Source of the DNA: Robiginitomaculum sp.
Lineage (GTDB): Bacteria; Pseudomonadota; Alphaproteobacteria; Caulobacterales; Maricaulaceae
Reading direction: 5' to 3'
Assembly: GCA_002733805.1 (NCBI GenBank)
Contig: NVXG01000031.1
Coordinates: forward strand, 1 to 64,000
Length of the DNA: 64,000 nucleotides
Part shown: positions 35,883-44,921 of the stretch, piece by piece
Layout of the letters: each line of letters begins with the position of its first letter
How positions within the stretch are numbered: position 1 is the first letter of the stretch
Program-made: the position numbers and the translations under genes
The notes under the pieces: generated by a model
What the model was told of the DNA's origin: nothing
Seen by the model: the letters and a program-made list of their open reading frames with translations, nothing else
The model's database searches: none

Positions 35883-38072
35883 ATGAAACATTTCAAAATT
35901 GAAACCGACAAAGACGGTATTGCGCTGGTCACGTTTGACAGCCCCGATGTGACCATGAACCTGTTATCGCGTGACGCGTTGACCGAAATCGGTGAATGGA
36001 CCGATATGATCGTCAATGATGATGCCATCAAAGGCGTGGTGGTTACTGGCAAGCCAAATGCGTTTTGTGCCGGGGCTGATCTTTCCGGTTTGGGCGAGAT
36101 ATTTGGTGAGGCACAAAAACTGCCTGAAGATGAACGCAAAGCCTTGTTGTTTGAAGAATTTTCAGGTCTGCATAAAGTTTTCCGTAAGCTGGAAACTTGT
36201 GGCAAGCCAGTGGCGGCGGCCATTAATGGCTTGGCGCTGGGTGGCGGATTTGAGATCACTTTGGCCTGTCATTATCGGATTGCCAGCAATGACAATCCAA
36301 AGATCAAACTTGGCCTGCCTGAAGCCATGGTTGGCGTTTTGCCCGGCGGTGGCGGCACCCAGCGTATGCCGCGCCTGATCGGGGCGATGAACGCTTTTGA
36401 TCTGATGCTGCAAGGCAAAATGATCAAGGTTGATAAGGCCTTGGCATTGGGCTTGCTGCACGATGCTTGTCCGGCTGATGAGTTGATCGGCAAGGCCAAA
36501 GCTTGGGTCAAGGCCAACCCGGATGCCAAACAACCATGGGATCAGGAAAACTTCAAAATCCCCGGTGGTGGTCCATACCATCCAGCCGGGTATCAGACCT
36601 TTGCGGCGGCCTCTCCGATGCTGCGTAAAAATACCATGGGGAACTATCCCTCACAGCGCTACATTCTGGCTTGCGTCTATGAAGGATTGCAGGTTGATTT
36701 TGATGCGGGTATTCGCATTGAAACCCGCTATTTCACCCGGTTGATGATGCGCCCTGAAAGCCGCAACATGATCCGCTCGATCTTTTTGTCAAAACAAGAC
36801 CTCGACAAGGGCGGCGCTCGACCAGCCGGTCAGGAAAAAGGCAAAATTACCAAAATCGCCGTCATTGGCGCTGGCTTTATGGGGGCGGGCATTGCCTATG
36901 TATCGGCCATGGCCGGGGTAAAGGTCGCGCTGATTGATGTAGATCAGGCTGGCGCGGACAAGGGTAAGGCCTTTGCCGAAAAAGAGCTGAGCAAACGAGT
37001 ATCGCGCAAGCGGATGGATCAGGAAAAGGCCGACCGGATTTTGGAGCGGATCACGGCCACCACTGATTACGGCGTGATGAAAGACGTTGATCTAGTTGTT
37101 GAAGCGGTTTTCGAAAGCCGTGAGTTAAAAGCCAAGATCACCAAAATGGCCGAGGAAATCTTACCAGAAAATGCAATTTTTGGCTCCAACACCTCAACCC
37201 TGCCAATAACGGGTCTGGCCGAGGCTAGCAAAAGACCTGAAAACTATATTGGTATTCACTTCTTCTCTCCAGTGCACAAAATGATGCTGGTCGAGTTGAT
37301 TGTTGGAGAAAAAACTTCGGACTATGCGATTAGCCGGGCACTTGATTTTGTGACCCGTATTCGTAAAACGCCAATTGTGGTGTCTGACACAAGGGGCTTT
37401 TACGCCAATCGCTGCGTGATGCGCTATATTGAACAAGGCATGGGGCTTCTGTCCGAAGGTGTAAAGCCAGCTTTGATCGAAAATGCCTCGCGCATGGCTG
37501 GCATGCCAGTCGGGCCGCTTTCCCTGCAAGACGAGGTGGCGATTGATCTGGGCTATAAAATCCTAAAACAAACCGAAACCGATCTGGGACCGGAAGCGGT
37601 GAAGGGGCCAACTGCGCCGATTATCCGTTCGATGATTGAAAACCATGACCGTAAAGGTCGTAAAAACAGCAAGGGTTTTTACGACTATAACGGTAAGGAA
37701 AAACGCTTGTGGCCTGGCTTGTCAGAATTTGCACCCAAATCCGGATTGCAAGACCCGCAACCTTCCCCCTCCTATATCAAGGACCGTATTTTGATTGCCA
37801 TCGCGCTGGAAGCAGCACGTTGCATGGAAGAGGGCATTGTGACCGATCCACGTGAGGCCGATGTGGGTTCGATTTTGGGTTGGGGTTTTGCACCTTATAC
37901 CGGCGGGGTTCTGTCCTACATTGATACCATGGGTGCCGCCGCCTTTGTGGCGCGGGCCGATGAATTGTCCAAGGACATGGACAGCTCTTATGACGTGCCG
38001 GACTTGTTGCGCGAAATGGCCAAAAACGGTGAAACGTTTTACGGTCGTTTTGGCAAAAGCAAAGCGGCGTAA
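35883..38072 (+). CDS. fadB: Trifunctional-type enoyl-CoA hydratase / 3-hydroxyacyl-CoA dehydrogenase
   Basis: 729 residues. The crotonase half has AFCAGADLSGLGE near 60 (oxyanion hole), AAINGLALGGGFEITLACHY near 112 and GLPEAMVGVLPGGGGTQRMP near 142, giving the hydratase/isomerase activity. The dehydrogenase half begins with IAVIGAGFMGAGIAYVSAMA (NAD binding, near 325-345) and contains GSNTSTLPIT and IHFFSPVHKMMLVELI, with the His and Glu of the catalytic pair near 455-465, plus a second C-terminal dehydrogenase fold (RILIAIALEAARCMEEGI). It catalyses the two middle steps of beta-oxidation. GAGGA lies within the end of the small membrane-protein gene. FadJ-like naming is equally possible. 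Confidence 0.9.
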   Translation: MKHFKIETDKDGIALVTFDSPDVTMNLLSRDALTEIGEWTDMIVNDDAIKGVVVTGKPNAFCAGADLSGLGEIFGEAQKLPEDERKALLFEEFSGLHKVFRKLETCGKPVAAAINGLALGGGFEITLACHYRIASNDNPKIKLGLPEAMVGVLPGGGGTQRMPRLIGAMNAFDLMLQGKMIKVDKALALGLLHDACPADELIGKAKAWVKANPDAKQPWDQENFKIPGGGPYHPAGYQTFAAASPMLRKNTMGNYPSQRYILACVYEGLQVDFDAGIRIETRYFTRLMMRPESRNMIRSIFLSKQDLDKGGARPAGQEKGKITKIAVIGAGFMGAGIAYVSAMAGVKVALIDVDQAGADKGKAFAEKELSKRVSRKRMDQEKADRILERITATTDYGVMKDVDLVVEAVFESRELKAKITKMAEEILPENAIFGSNTSTLPITGLAEASKRPENYIGIHFFSPVHKMMLVELIVGEKTSDYAISRALDFVTRIRKTPIVVSDTRGFYANRCVMRYIEQGMGLLSEGVKPALIENASRMAGMPVGPLSLQDEVAIDLGYKILKQTETDLGPEAVKGPTAPIIRSMIENHDRKGRKNSKGFYDYNGKEKRLWPGLSEFAPKSGLQDPQPSPSYIKDRILIAIALEAARCMEEGIVTDPREADVGSILGWGFAPYTGGVLSYIDTMGAAAFVARADELSKDMDSSYDVPDLLREMAKNGETFYGRFGKSKAA

Positions 38073-38077
38073 GGGCG

Positions 38078-39166
38078 ATGTCCTATCAACTGATCGCCGC
38101 GCCTTTGTCTTTGTATTCCGGCAAAGCGCGGGGCTATCTGCGCTGGAAAAACGTGGGCTTCACCGAGGTGCTTTCTAATGCCGAAGTGTACAAAGATGTG
38201 ATCCTGCCACGGGTCGGTTGGCCAGTAATTCCGGTGTTGATCACCCCGGATGACCAGACGGTGCAAGACACCTCTGACATCATTGATTATGTGGAAAAGT
38301 GTGAGCCGGGGCCATCGGTTTATCCAGATGGTCCCGTGCAAAAGCTGGCGGCGTTGATCCTAGAATTGTTCGGAGACGAATGGTTGCTCATCTCGGCCAT
38401 GCACTATCGCTGGACCTATAATGAGGACTTTGCCTATCAGGAATTTGGCAATACTGCCTTTCCTGATCTGCCCAAGGAAGAACGCTATAAACAAGGCAAA
38501 GCGCGGGCCGAACGGTTCAAAGGTAGTCTGCCATTTTTGGGAATTACCCCCAAAACTGCGCCAGCCATTGAAGCAAGTTATGAAGCCTTTTTGCGGGCCT
38601 TTGATGCCCATCTGGCCAAGCATGATTTCCTGTTAGGTTCGCGCCCGTCCATCGGTGACTTTGGCTTGTTGGGGCCGCTGTATGCCCACAATTACCGCGA
38701 CCCGGCCTCTGGTGACAAAATGGAAAAAATTGCACCTCGGGTGGCGGATTGGTGTCGGCGGGCGCATGCGCCGCAACACGCCTTGGCTGGTGAATTTGTG
38801 GCTGATGATCAGATACCGGATACCCTTGTGCCGATCTTAAAAATGTTCGCGCAGGAGCAATTGCCGATCTTGAAAGACAGCTTGGCCGATTTGCAAAAAT
38901 GGGTGGATGATAATCCGGATACAAAAGAGCTACCGCGACTGACCGGCTTTCATAAATACACCATTGGCGGTGTCGAAGAAGACCGGGCCGTGTTCCCGTT
39001 TTGCCTGTGGATGTTGCAGCGGGTGCTGGACCATCTGCAATCCTTGACCGGCGAGGATCAAACCAAGGCCCATAAGCTGTTGCGAGAAATTGGAGCAGAA
39101 GACTTGATCAATATGAAAGTGGAGCCTCGCTTGAAACGTGAGAATTTCAAACTGGTGCTGGCCTGA
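38078..39166 (+). CDS. Glutathione S-transferase family protein
   Basis: 362 residues, longer than typical GSTs (about 210). The N-terminal thioredoxin-like fold shows YQLIAAPLSLYSGKARGYLRW and the cis-proline region WPVIPVLITPDDQTVQDTSDII. The helical C-terminal domain includes LLGSRPSIGDFGLLGPLYAH near 186, equivalent to the conserved capping motif (S/T-x-x-D) of GSTs. About 140 extra residues follow. It begins 5 bp after the FadB-like gene and is probably cotranscribed with the beta-oxidation genes. Substrate unknown. Confidence 0.78.
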   Translation: MSYQLIAAPLSLYSGKARGYLRWKNVGFTEVLSNAEVYKDVILPRVGWPVIPVLITPDDQTVQDTSDIIDYVEKCEPGPSVYPDGPVQKLAALILELFGDEWLLISAMHYRWTYNEDFAYQEFGNTAFPDLPKEERYKQGKARAERFKGSLPFLGITPKTAPAIEASYEAFLRAFDAHLAKHDFLLGSRPSIGDFGLLGPLYAHNYRDPASGDKMEKIAPRVADWCRRAHAPQHALAGEFVADDQIPDTLVPILKMFAQEQLPILKDSLADLQKWVDDNPDTKELPRLTGFHKYTIGGVEEDRAVFPFCLWMLQRVLDHLQSLTGEDQTKAHKLLREIGAEDLINMKVEPRLKRENFKLVLA

Positions 39167-39184
39167 TTTGCCCTCGATAACTTC

Positions 39185-40054
39185 ATGAATTCATTGCCAA
39201 AAATCATCAATGGCTTGTCGGAAATAGCCGATCAGTATGATGCGATTTTGTGTGACGTGTGGGGTGTCATCCACAATGGGCATGAGCCATTCTCATCCAG
39301 CGTTGATGCGCTTGTACGATTTCGCAAAGAGCGTGGCCCAGTGATTTTGATCACCAATTCGCCGCGCCCGGCTTCGGAAATTCCGGCGCAATTGAGCCAT
39401 ATCGGGGTCAGCCATGATTGTTATGATGCCATTCTAACCTCGGGCGATGCCACCCGGGCTGCGTTGGCGGCTCGCGCACCGGGTCCGGTTTATATTCTAG
39501 GCCCGGCCAAGGATTTACCTCTGTATGAAGGGTTGCAGCTCAAGGCAGTAAAACTGGACGAGGCGGCATTTATTTCCTGCACCGGACTGGTGGATGATCT
39601 GACGGAAACACCGGACGATTATACGGAGTTACTGAGCCGGGCTCGGGAGTTAGATTTGCCAATGGTTTGTGCCAATCCCGATATTGTCGTGTTAATTGGC
39701 AATCGACGTATCTGGTGCGGCGGCGCTTTGGCCGAGCGCTATGCTGGGATGGGCGGTCAGGTGATCTATGCGGGTAAGCCGCATTTGCCAATTTATGATT
39801 TGTGTTTTGAAGCGCTAGGCCAATTGCAAGCCAAACCGATCAATCGAGGTCGCGTGCTGGCCATTGGTGATGGGCCGGGCACTGATGTCAAAGGCGCGCA
39901 AAATGCTGGACTGGATTGCTTGTTTGTGGCGACCGGTATCCATGAAAGTACGTTGACCGATGATGGGCAATTGGACCCGCAACAATTAGCAAATGATTTG
40001 GGGCAAGAAAAAACCCGGGCACGCTATGGCGCACCCAGGTTAATTTGGAACTGA
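39185..40054 (+). CDS. HAD-superfamily class IIA hydrolase (TIGR01459 type)
   Basis: 289 residues. HAD motif I is ILCDVWGVIHNG near residue 21 (Asp nucleophile and the second Asp position replaced by Trp-Gly-Val as usual in this subgroup), motif II VILITNSPRPA near 53, the Lys of YAGKPHLPIYDLCFEAL near 197, and motif IV RVLAIGDGPGTDVKGAQNAGL near 222. Class IIA members dephosphorylate small phosphate esters; the TIGR01459 subgroup has no proven substrate and is common in alphaproteobacteria near ribF. It follows the GST gene by 18 bp and converges on cheZ. Confidence 0.82.
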   Translation: MNSLPKIINGLSEIADQYDAILCDVWGVIHNGHEPFSSSVDALVRFRKERGPVILITNSPRPASEIPAQLSHIGVSHDCYDAILTSGDATRAALAARAPGPVYILGPAKDLPLYEGLQLKAVKLDEAAFISCTGLVDDLTETPDDYTELLSRARELDLPMVCANPDIVVLIGNRRIWCGGALAERYAGMGGQVIYAGKPHLPIYDLCFEALGQLQAKPINRGRVLAIGDGPGTDVKGAQNAGLDCLFVATGIHESTLTDDGQLDPQQLANDLGQEKTRARYGAPRLIWN

Positions 40055-40081
40055 TTTTATCGGGCGTGAAGCCGGTAAGAT

Positions 40082-40765
40082 TTAGTCAAATAAATTGTCA
40101 ATATCGTCCTGACCTAAGGCCGCTTCGCTGGTTTCACCGTCAAACAAGGCATCAATTGCTTCCTGCCCGGTGGCTGGACCATCAAGCTGCGGGCCATTCA
40201 GCAGATTTTCATTCTGCCATTTTTCCTTGTCCGTTTCTTCGCTTTCGGCATCCAGCACGCCCATAACTTCAGCAAATCTGGAAACGCGCTCTTCAATGTG
40301 AGACAGGGTTGCCACTACTTTTGATACCCGTTGACCGGTAATGTCCTGAAACGAGCAGGCTTCGATCATCTGCATCATCGCGTTGTCGACTTTTTCTTTA
40401 TAAGCTACAGGATCACTGGCGTCGGCCGCCATAATATCCTCGGCCAAGGTCATTATGTTTTCGGTGGCGCGCTCGGTATCACCGACAACGGCTTCCAGTT
40501 CGGCACCGGCTGTCGGGATGCGTGAACCATGGATGTCGTTGGGACGCAACGCGGCAATTTCCTCGCGCGTTCGATTGATATATTGGGCGATATGCTGGAA
40601 CTCATCTATGACCGAATGATCTATCGAACCGAAAAATATTTTCATGGTCTCGACTAGATTTTCGGCCAGGCTCAATACTTCCATCAAGCGTGGATCGTCT
40701 AGATCCGCCGCCTTGATATCGTCAAGCGCATCTCGAATTCGGTTGGCTACGTCAAATGCTGGCAT
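40082..40765 (-). CDS. cheZ: CheZ-like CheY-phosphate phosphatase
   Basis: 227 residues, mainly a long four-helix hairpin. The catalytic region reads IEACSFQDITGQRVSKVVAT near residues 133-152; the Gln of QDITGQR and the preceding Asp/Gln pair match the CheZ signature that completes the CheY active site. The acidic C-terminal tail has two related short motifs, TGQEAIDALFDG (near 199) and LGQDDIDNLFD (end), like the C-terminal CheY-binding helix of CheZ but present twice. It lies 25 bp downstream of a CheY gene on the same strand. It would terminate CheY-phosphate signals to the flagellar motor. Confidence 0.82.
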   Translation of the reverse strand: MPAFDVANRIRDALDDIKAADLDDPRLMEVLSLAENLVETMKIFFGSIDHSVIDEFQHIAQYINRTREEIAALRPNDIHGSRIPTAGAELEAVVGDTERATENIMTLAEDIMAADASDPVAYKEKVDNAMMQMIEACSFQDITGQRVSKVVATLSHIEERVSRFAEVMGVLDAESEETDKEKWQNENLLNGPQLDGPATGQEAIDALFDGETSEAALGQDDIDNLFD

Positions 40766-40790
40766 GGTCTATCTCCAGATACAATTACAA

Positions 40791-41180
40791 TCAAAAACTA
40801 CCAAGCACGGAAGACATTTTAGCCTTCAAAGTAGCTGCATTAAACGGTTTTACGATATAATTATTTACGCCGGCCCGTTTCGCCGCGATCACATTTTCCG
40901 TTTTGGATTCGGCGGTGATCATGATGAACGGTGTGCCTTTTAGTTTTTCGTCGCTGCGAACTTGCTTCAGCAATTCGTAGCCGGTCATTGGTTCCATGTT
41001 CCAGTCAGAAATGACCAGTCCAAAATCTTTACCGCTTTGCATTTTTTGCAAGGCTTCCGCCCCGTCTGCTGCTTCGTCTACATTGGAAAATCCAAGTTGT
41101 TTCAGCAGGTTCCGCATAATGCGGCACATGGTTTTGTAGTCATCGACCACAAGAACCGGCATATTCATATCGACAGCCAT
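40791..41180 (-). CDS. cheY: CheY-type single-domain response regulator
   Basis: 129 residues and very close to classical CheY: LVVDDYKTMCRIMRNLLKQLGF (in part) with the acidic pair, the phospho-acceptor Asp in FGLVISDWNMEPMTGYELLK, Thr in FIMITAESKTENVI, and Lys in NNYIVKPFNAATLK. All five conserved residues are present. ATG 41180 is preferred over the upstream 41201 because GGAG lies seven to eight bases before it. It precedes cheZ by 25 bp and probably shares its transcript; its output is the flagellar motor switch encoded further along this window. Confidence 0.9.
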   Translation of the reverse strand: MAVDMNMPVLVVDDYKTMCRIMRNLLKQLGFSNVDEAADGAEALQKMQSGKDFGLVISDWNMEPMTGYELLKQVRSDEKLKGTPFIMITAESKTENVIAAKRAGVNNYIVKPFNAATLKAKMSSVLGSF

Positions 41181-41319
41181 TAGAAAACTCCATCCATTCA
41201 CGCCCGTTTGTTCGGGTCTGTTGCTTCTTCAGGCTATTTCGCCCTGAATTACCCTGTTGTACCTAAATCCAGTGAAAACTCTGTTAAGGTTAAGGACGGT
41301 TTGTTGTTTTTTTGGAAAA

Positions 41320-42204
41320 TCAGGCTTGGCGCAAGTTTTGGAGGTTGTTGGTCACCGATTGCCGCAAATTCTGGAGCATCTCTTCGCTGACATCTCGGCT
41401 CACTGCACCGGGGAAACTCAGCGCAGCAATACATTCCAGATGGTCTCGAAGCAGTGACGGTAGCAGGTCTCCATTTAATCCCATGGCAGTAATGTAGGAT
41501 TCCAAGGATGAAATCGCTTTGGCTACCGATGGATTATTGGATGTAACGGCGAGGTTTTTGAGCCGGGCGATATTTTCCAGCAAATGGTGCAAGCTGTCTT
41601 TGCATTTTGGGTCAAATTCAGCCACCGATTCAACCAAAGACAAAACCACAGTACGAATGCCTTCGTTGGCCAGTTTGGCTTCTTTGCTTGTTTCTTCGAT
41701 CTCCATCGGGTCACAAGCTCTTCGAAGCTCACCTTTATACTTCGGGTCTTTTTTGCGTCGCCGATCCGGGCCAACATAGCTGTCTGATCTGACAAAGCCC
41801 CGAGGGGCAGTTAAAATTGCATGTAGTCGCGCCAATACCTGTTTTGGAATAACCGGCTTGATGATCAATTCGGAAACGCCGCAATCTCTGGCACCATAGA
41901 TGGTCTTTAAATCTGACTCACCGGTCAGCATGACAATGGGAACTTCCGGGTTGCGACTGTCGGGATGCCTGCGGACCCACTTAGTCAATTCGAACCCGTT
42001 AACCGGCTCCATGTTCAGATCCGTAAAAATGATGTCAGGGTTAAGTGTTGCCAACATTTCAATTGCCTCGGCACCATTTTTGGCCGTGTGGGAATCATAC
42101 GCCCCAAAACCGCGCAATAAATCGGCTAATACGCCACACAAAAAGTCCTGATCGTCGACAATCAGGAACGTACTTTGCCTAATTTTTTTTTCAAACTGAC
42201 TCAA
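41320..42204 (-). CDS. Receiver protein with GPDRRR motif and helical C-terminal domain
   Basis: 294 residues. The receiver domain (1-125) is complete: LIVDDQDF, the Asp of PDIIFTDLNMEPVNGFEL, Thr in IVMLTGESD, Lys in ELIIKPVIPK. It is followed by SYVGPDRRRKKDPKYKGELRR near 142-162 and a helical C-terminal domain without DNA-binding motif. The same architecture recurs in the next gene. The start must be TTG 42204: an in-frame stop lies five codons upstream and no ATG precedes the receiver. A run of nine T (42183-42191, A9 in the message) falls in codons 5-7, a slippage-prone tract. Role unknown; CheY, CheZ and flagellar neighbours suggest motility or taxis. Confidence 0.75.
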   Translation of the reverse strand: MSQFEKKIRQSTFLIVDDQDFLCGVLADLLRGFGAYDSHTAKNGAEAIEMLATLNPDIIFTDLNMEPVNGFELTKWVRRHPDSRNPEVPIVMLTGESDLKTIYGARDCGVSELIIKPVIPKQVLARLHAILTAPRGFVRSDSYVGPDRRRKKDPKYKGELRRACDPMEIEETSKEAKLANEGIRTVVLSLVESVAEFDPKCKDSLHHLLENIARLKNLAVTSNNPSVAKAISSLESYITAMGLNGDLLPSLLRDHLECIAALSFPGAVSRDVSEEMLQNLRQSVTNNLQNLRQA

Positions 42205-42303
42205 AACGAAATACTCTTATTCTGGCATGATTTATTTGTGGAAATCCCCAAGGTGAAGCTCATAAGGCATGGATATGAAATCTCGGTTAATTGCCTCAAC
42301 ATC

Positions 42304-43170
42304 TTATGCGGCTTGCGAATTTGAAACTTGATCGGCCACATGTTTTTTCAACTCATTCAGCATGGAAGAGGGATCGGTATTTCCCTGTTCAATCAGGTCT
42401 TTTAGCTGGTGAATTGCATCAATATGTTTAGCAATTACTTTGATCTCGAGTTTGCCAGACGCTCCCATGGCCTGCACATATCCAATTAGGGATTTGGCAA
42501 TTTCCTCAAGGTGATTGTCTTCGTGTTCTGCTGCGTCCTCCCACAAAGTCTGCGAGGCACGATAAAGGGTCATGACAGCACCACGATCGTTGACGTTCAT
42601 CTCTTTCAATAGGGATTGAATTTGATCAGCCTGGGCCAGAAAGGCCGCATCAATAGACGTTGCAACATTTTCTGATGCGTCTTTTAGTCGGCGCTTTGAT
42701 CCTTTGTAATTGCCATTTTGGCGACGGCGGCGATCCGGCCCAATAAAGCTGTGGCTGCTGACAAAGTCTCTCTTGGCCATAAATAATAGTTTCACCCTCG
42801 AGATAACCGCTTTGGGGACAACGGGTTTGACGATGATCTCGTCAATGCCGCAATCTCGGGCTTCAAGAATTTTTTCATGGGCAGTATCGCCGGTCACGAT
42901 GACAATCGGCAATTCCAAGTTGGGACTGTTGTTGCCGGTCCGGATCCAGTTGGCTAGCTTTACGCCAGTGCCGCCTTTTAAGTTCCAATCCATGATGATC
43001 GCATCGGGCAGCCAAGTTCTGATCTGGGTCACAGCTTCAGTACAGGAGCCTGCCGTATGAATTTTGGTGATCCCGATATTGCGTAAGATATCAACGATAA
43101 TTGAGCGCAAAAATGGCTGAGTTTCTGCCACAAGTATAGTTTTGGCTGATAGCGTCGTAATCCCGGTCAT
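42304..43170 (-). CDS. Receiver protein with GPDRRR motif, paralogue with altered acidic pocket
   Basis: 288 residues, paralogous to the preceding downstream gene. The phospho-acceptor Asp (PDAIIMDWNLKGGTG), Thr (IVIVTGDTA) and Lys (DEIIVKPVVPK) are kept, but the acidic pair at strand 1 reads LVAETQPF, with Ala-Glu instead of Asp-Asp, so magnesium binding may be weakened. SFIGPDRRRRQNGNYKGSKRR follows near 140-160, then a helical domain. GGGGAAAG precedes ATG 43170. About 99 bp separate it from the paralogue. The proteins may work as a pair, one phosphorylated and one less so (inference). Confidence 0.75.
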   Translation of the reverse strand: MTGITTLSAKTILVAETQPFLRSIIVDILRNIGITKIHTAGSCTEAVTQIRTWLPDAIIMDWNLKGGTGVKLANWIRTGNNSPNLELPIVIVTGDTAHEKILEARDCGIDEIIVKPVVPKAVISRVKLLFMAKRDFVSSHSFIGPDRRRRQNGNYKGSKRRLKDASENVATSIDAAFLAQADQIQSLLKEMNVNDRGAVMTLYRASQTLWEDAAEHEDNHLEEIAKSLIGYVQAMGASGKLEIKVIAKHIDAIHQLKDLIEQGNTDPSSMLNELKKHVADQVSNSQAA

Positions 43171-43354
43171 GCTTTCCCCACCAGTTTCACCGATCTGTTG
43201 GGGGTAAACTAGTTCAGATCTATAAATTTTTTCTTGATGGAATGTCGTTTTTTGGAGAAACTTTGTATCAGATGAAATTCATTGCAGCTTCGTGGTTGCA
43301 AGTGTCTGAATTTCCGGCGAAAATATAAGCCAGCCGGAATAAAACCGGCACCAC

Positions 43355-43807
43355 ATGGATACGCCTTCACTGATGACAAAAAAAGTTGAACACGGATTTT
43401 ATATTGAAGATCTGGAAATTGGTATGATGCGCGAGGTTTCGCACACCGTATCAGAGCAGGACGTGGCAGACTTCGCCCGCATTTCAGGGGATTACAATCC
43501 GCTGCATATGGATGAGGAATATGCCAAAACCACGCCGTTTGGTGGGCGGATTGCTCATGGCGCGTTAACGGCATCCTATATCTCTGCCATCCTGGGCAAT
43601 GATTTACCTGGGCCGGGCGCAGTCTTTACGACCCTTGAGTTGAAATTCCGGGCACCAGTACGGATCGGGGATACGGTATTGGCGCGGGCTACGGTTGAGG
43701 ACATAAATGTGCGCCGTCGCCAGGTGACGCTTGATGTGCGATGTCTGGTTGGTGAGACGGTGATCGCCAAAGGAAAAGCCGGCGTGATGGTGGATGCCCG
43801 TCCGTAA
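43355..43807 (+). CDS. MaoC-like (R)-specific enoyl-CoA hydratase
   Basis: 150 residues with a single hot-dog fold. The hydratase motif is DVADFARISGDYNPLHMDEE near residues 37-56, where Asp and His are the catalytic pair, then FGGRIAHGALTASYISAILG and the C-terminal strands. Such enzymes hydrate trans-2-enoyl-CoA to (R)-3-hydroxyacyl-CoA, or act as dehydratases in related paths. ATG 43355 lacks a good ribosome binding site; ATG 43373 is an alternative. It directly precedes ribF. Distinct from the beta-oxidation operon. Confidence 0.82.
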   Translation: MDTPSLMTKKVEHGFYIEDLEIGMMREVSHTVSEQDVADFARISGDYNPLHMDEEYAKTTPFGGRIAHGALTASYISAILGNDLPGPGAVFTTLELKFRAPVRIGDTVLARATVEDINVRRRQVTLDVRCLVGETVIAKGKAGVMVDARP

Positions 43808-43831
43808 ATGATTTGGCCAAGAGTAAAATCA

Positions 43832-44788
43832 ATGCAAATTCTGGATCAATATAAAAAACTGGGCGCTAATCAGCGCGGGGCTGCCATTGCGCTGGGTAAT
43901 TTTGATGGCGTACACAAGGGGCATCGAGAGGTGATTGCTTCGGCGGCTCGGGCGGCCAATCAATTGTCGTGTCCGTTGGGTGTTGCGGTGTTTCATCCGC
44001 ACCCGAAGCAGTTTTTCATGCCCTCCGCTCCGCCATCCCGATTGCAAAGCGATGCGGCGCGAGCTGAATCTCTGCAAGGCCTGGGCGCGCAATTGCTCTA
44101 CATGCTGCCGTTTGATCGGGCGATGAGTTTGATGACGGACCGTGAATTTGCCCGTGATGTGTTGCGTGATGGATTGGGTATTCTTCATGTTAGTGTTGGT
44201 GAAAACTATCATTTTGGTAAAGATCGCATGGGTACAATCAACTCTTTACGCGCACTGGGTGAAGAGTTCGGGTTTGGGGTCGATGCGGTAAAACTGGCCG
44301 GCGCTGAAAACAGGTTTTCCTCCACCCGAATTCGTGAAGCCTTGCAGGACGGAAATTGCGATGCGGCCAGCGCCATTTTAGGCCGGCTGTGGACACTCGA
44401 AGGCCGGGTTGAGTTTGGCCAGCAGCGCGGACGAACCATTGGCGTACCAACTGCCAATTTGTCGCTTGCTGATTATATACGGCCCAGGTTCGGTGTTTAC
44501 GCCGCATTTGCACAGATCGAAGGCGAGGGGCCGCTCTTGCCCGGCGTGGTCAATATCGGTGTGCGGCCGACTATGGAAGGCAAGGACGAGCGGCTGGAAA
44601 TCCACCTGTTTGATTTTACCGGGGATTTGTATGGGCGGGTGCTCAAAGTTTCTTTGCTTGAATTTATTCGAGACGAGAAAAAGTTTGATGGGCTTGCTGC
44701 CCTGCAAACCCAAATCGGGCTGGATATAGATACTGCCATTGCCGCCACAACCCGCTATTTGCAGGTGGACCGAGCCGGTTCGACCTGA
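43832..44788 (+). CDS. ribF: Bifunctional riboflavin kinase / FMN adenylyltransferase
   Basis: 318 residues. The adenylyltransferase part has AIALGNFDGVHKGHREVI near 23, VAVFHPHPKQFF near 57, VGENYHFGKDRMG near 125 and FSSTRIREAL near 160; the kinase part shows GRTIGVPTANLSLAD near 202, the YAAFAQIEGEG strand, PGVVNIGVRPTM and LEIHLFDFTGDLYGR. It makes FMN and FAD from riboflavin. ATG 43832 is preferred because AAGAG lies upstream and the distance to GNFDG is typical; ATG 43808, directly after the maoC stop, is also possible. Flavin cofactor supply would serve the acyl-CoA dehydrogenases nearby. Confidence 0.92.
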   Translation: MQILDQYKKLGANQRGAAIALGNFDGVHKGHREVIASAARAANQLSCPLGVAVFHPHPKQFFMPSAPPSRLQSDAARAESLQGLGAQLLYMLPFDRAMSLMTDREFARDVLRDGLGILHVSVGENYHFGKDRMGTINSLRALGEEFGFGVDAVKLAGAENRFSSTRIREALQDGNCDAASAILGRLWTLEGRVEFGQQRGRTIGVPTANLSLADYIRPRFGVYAAFAQIEGEGPLLPGVVNIGVRPTMEGKDERLEIHLFDFTGDLYGRVLKVSLLEFIRDEKKFDGLAALQTQIGLDIDTAIAATTRYLQVDRAGST

Positions 44789-44921
44789 TAGGCAGTTTGC
44801 ATGTTTGGGGTTCAAAAAAATTCAGGGGTTCGAATTATCATCCCGGCTTGATCAACTCGATCAGGACCGGACCAATCCCGTACCTCGATACCTTTTTTCC
44901 TGCAAGATTAGACTGGTTCCC

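Noticed and set aside
44815-44850. GGTTCGAAT, resembling a tRNA T-arm
   Set aside because: No acceptor, D or anticodon arms can be paired around it; the stretch lies in the ribF-ileS gap.
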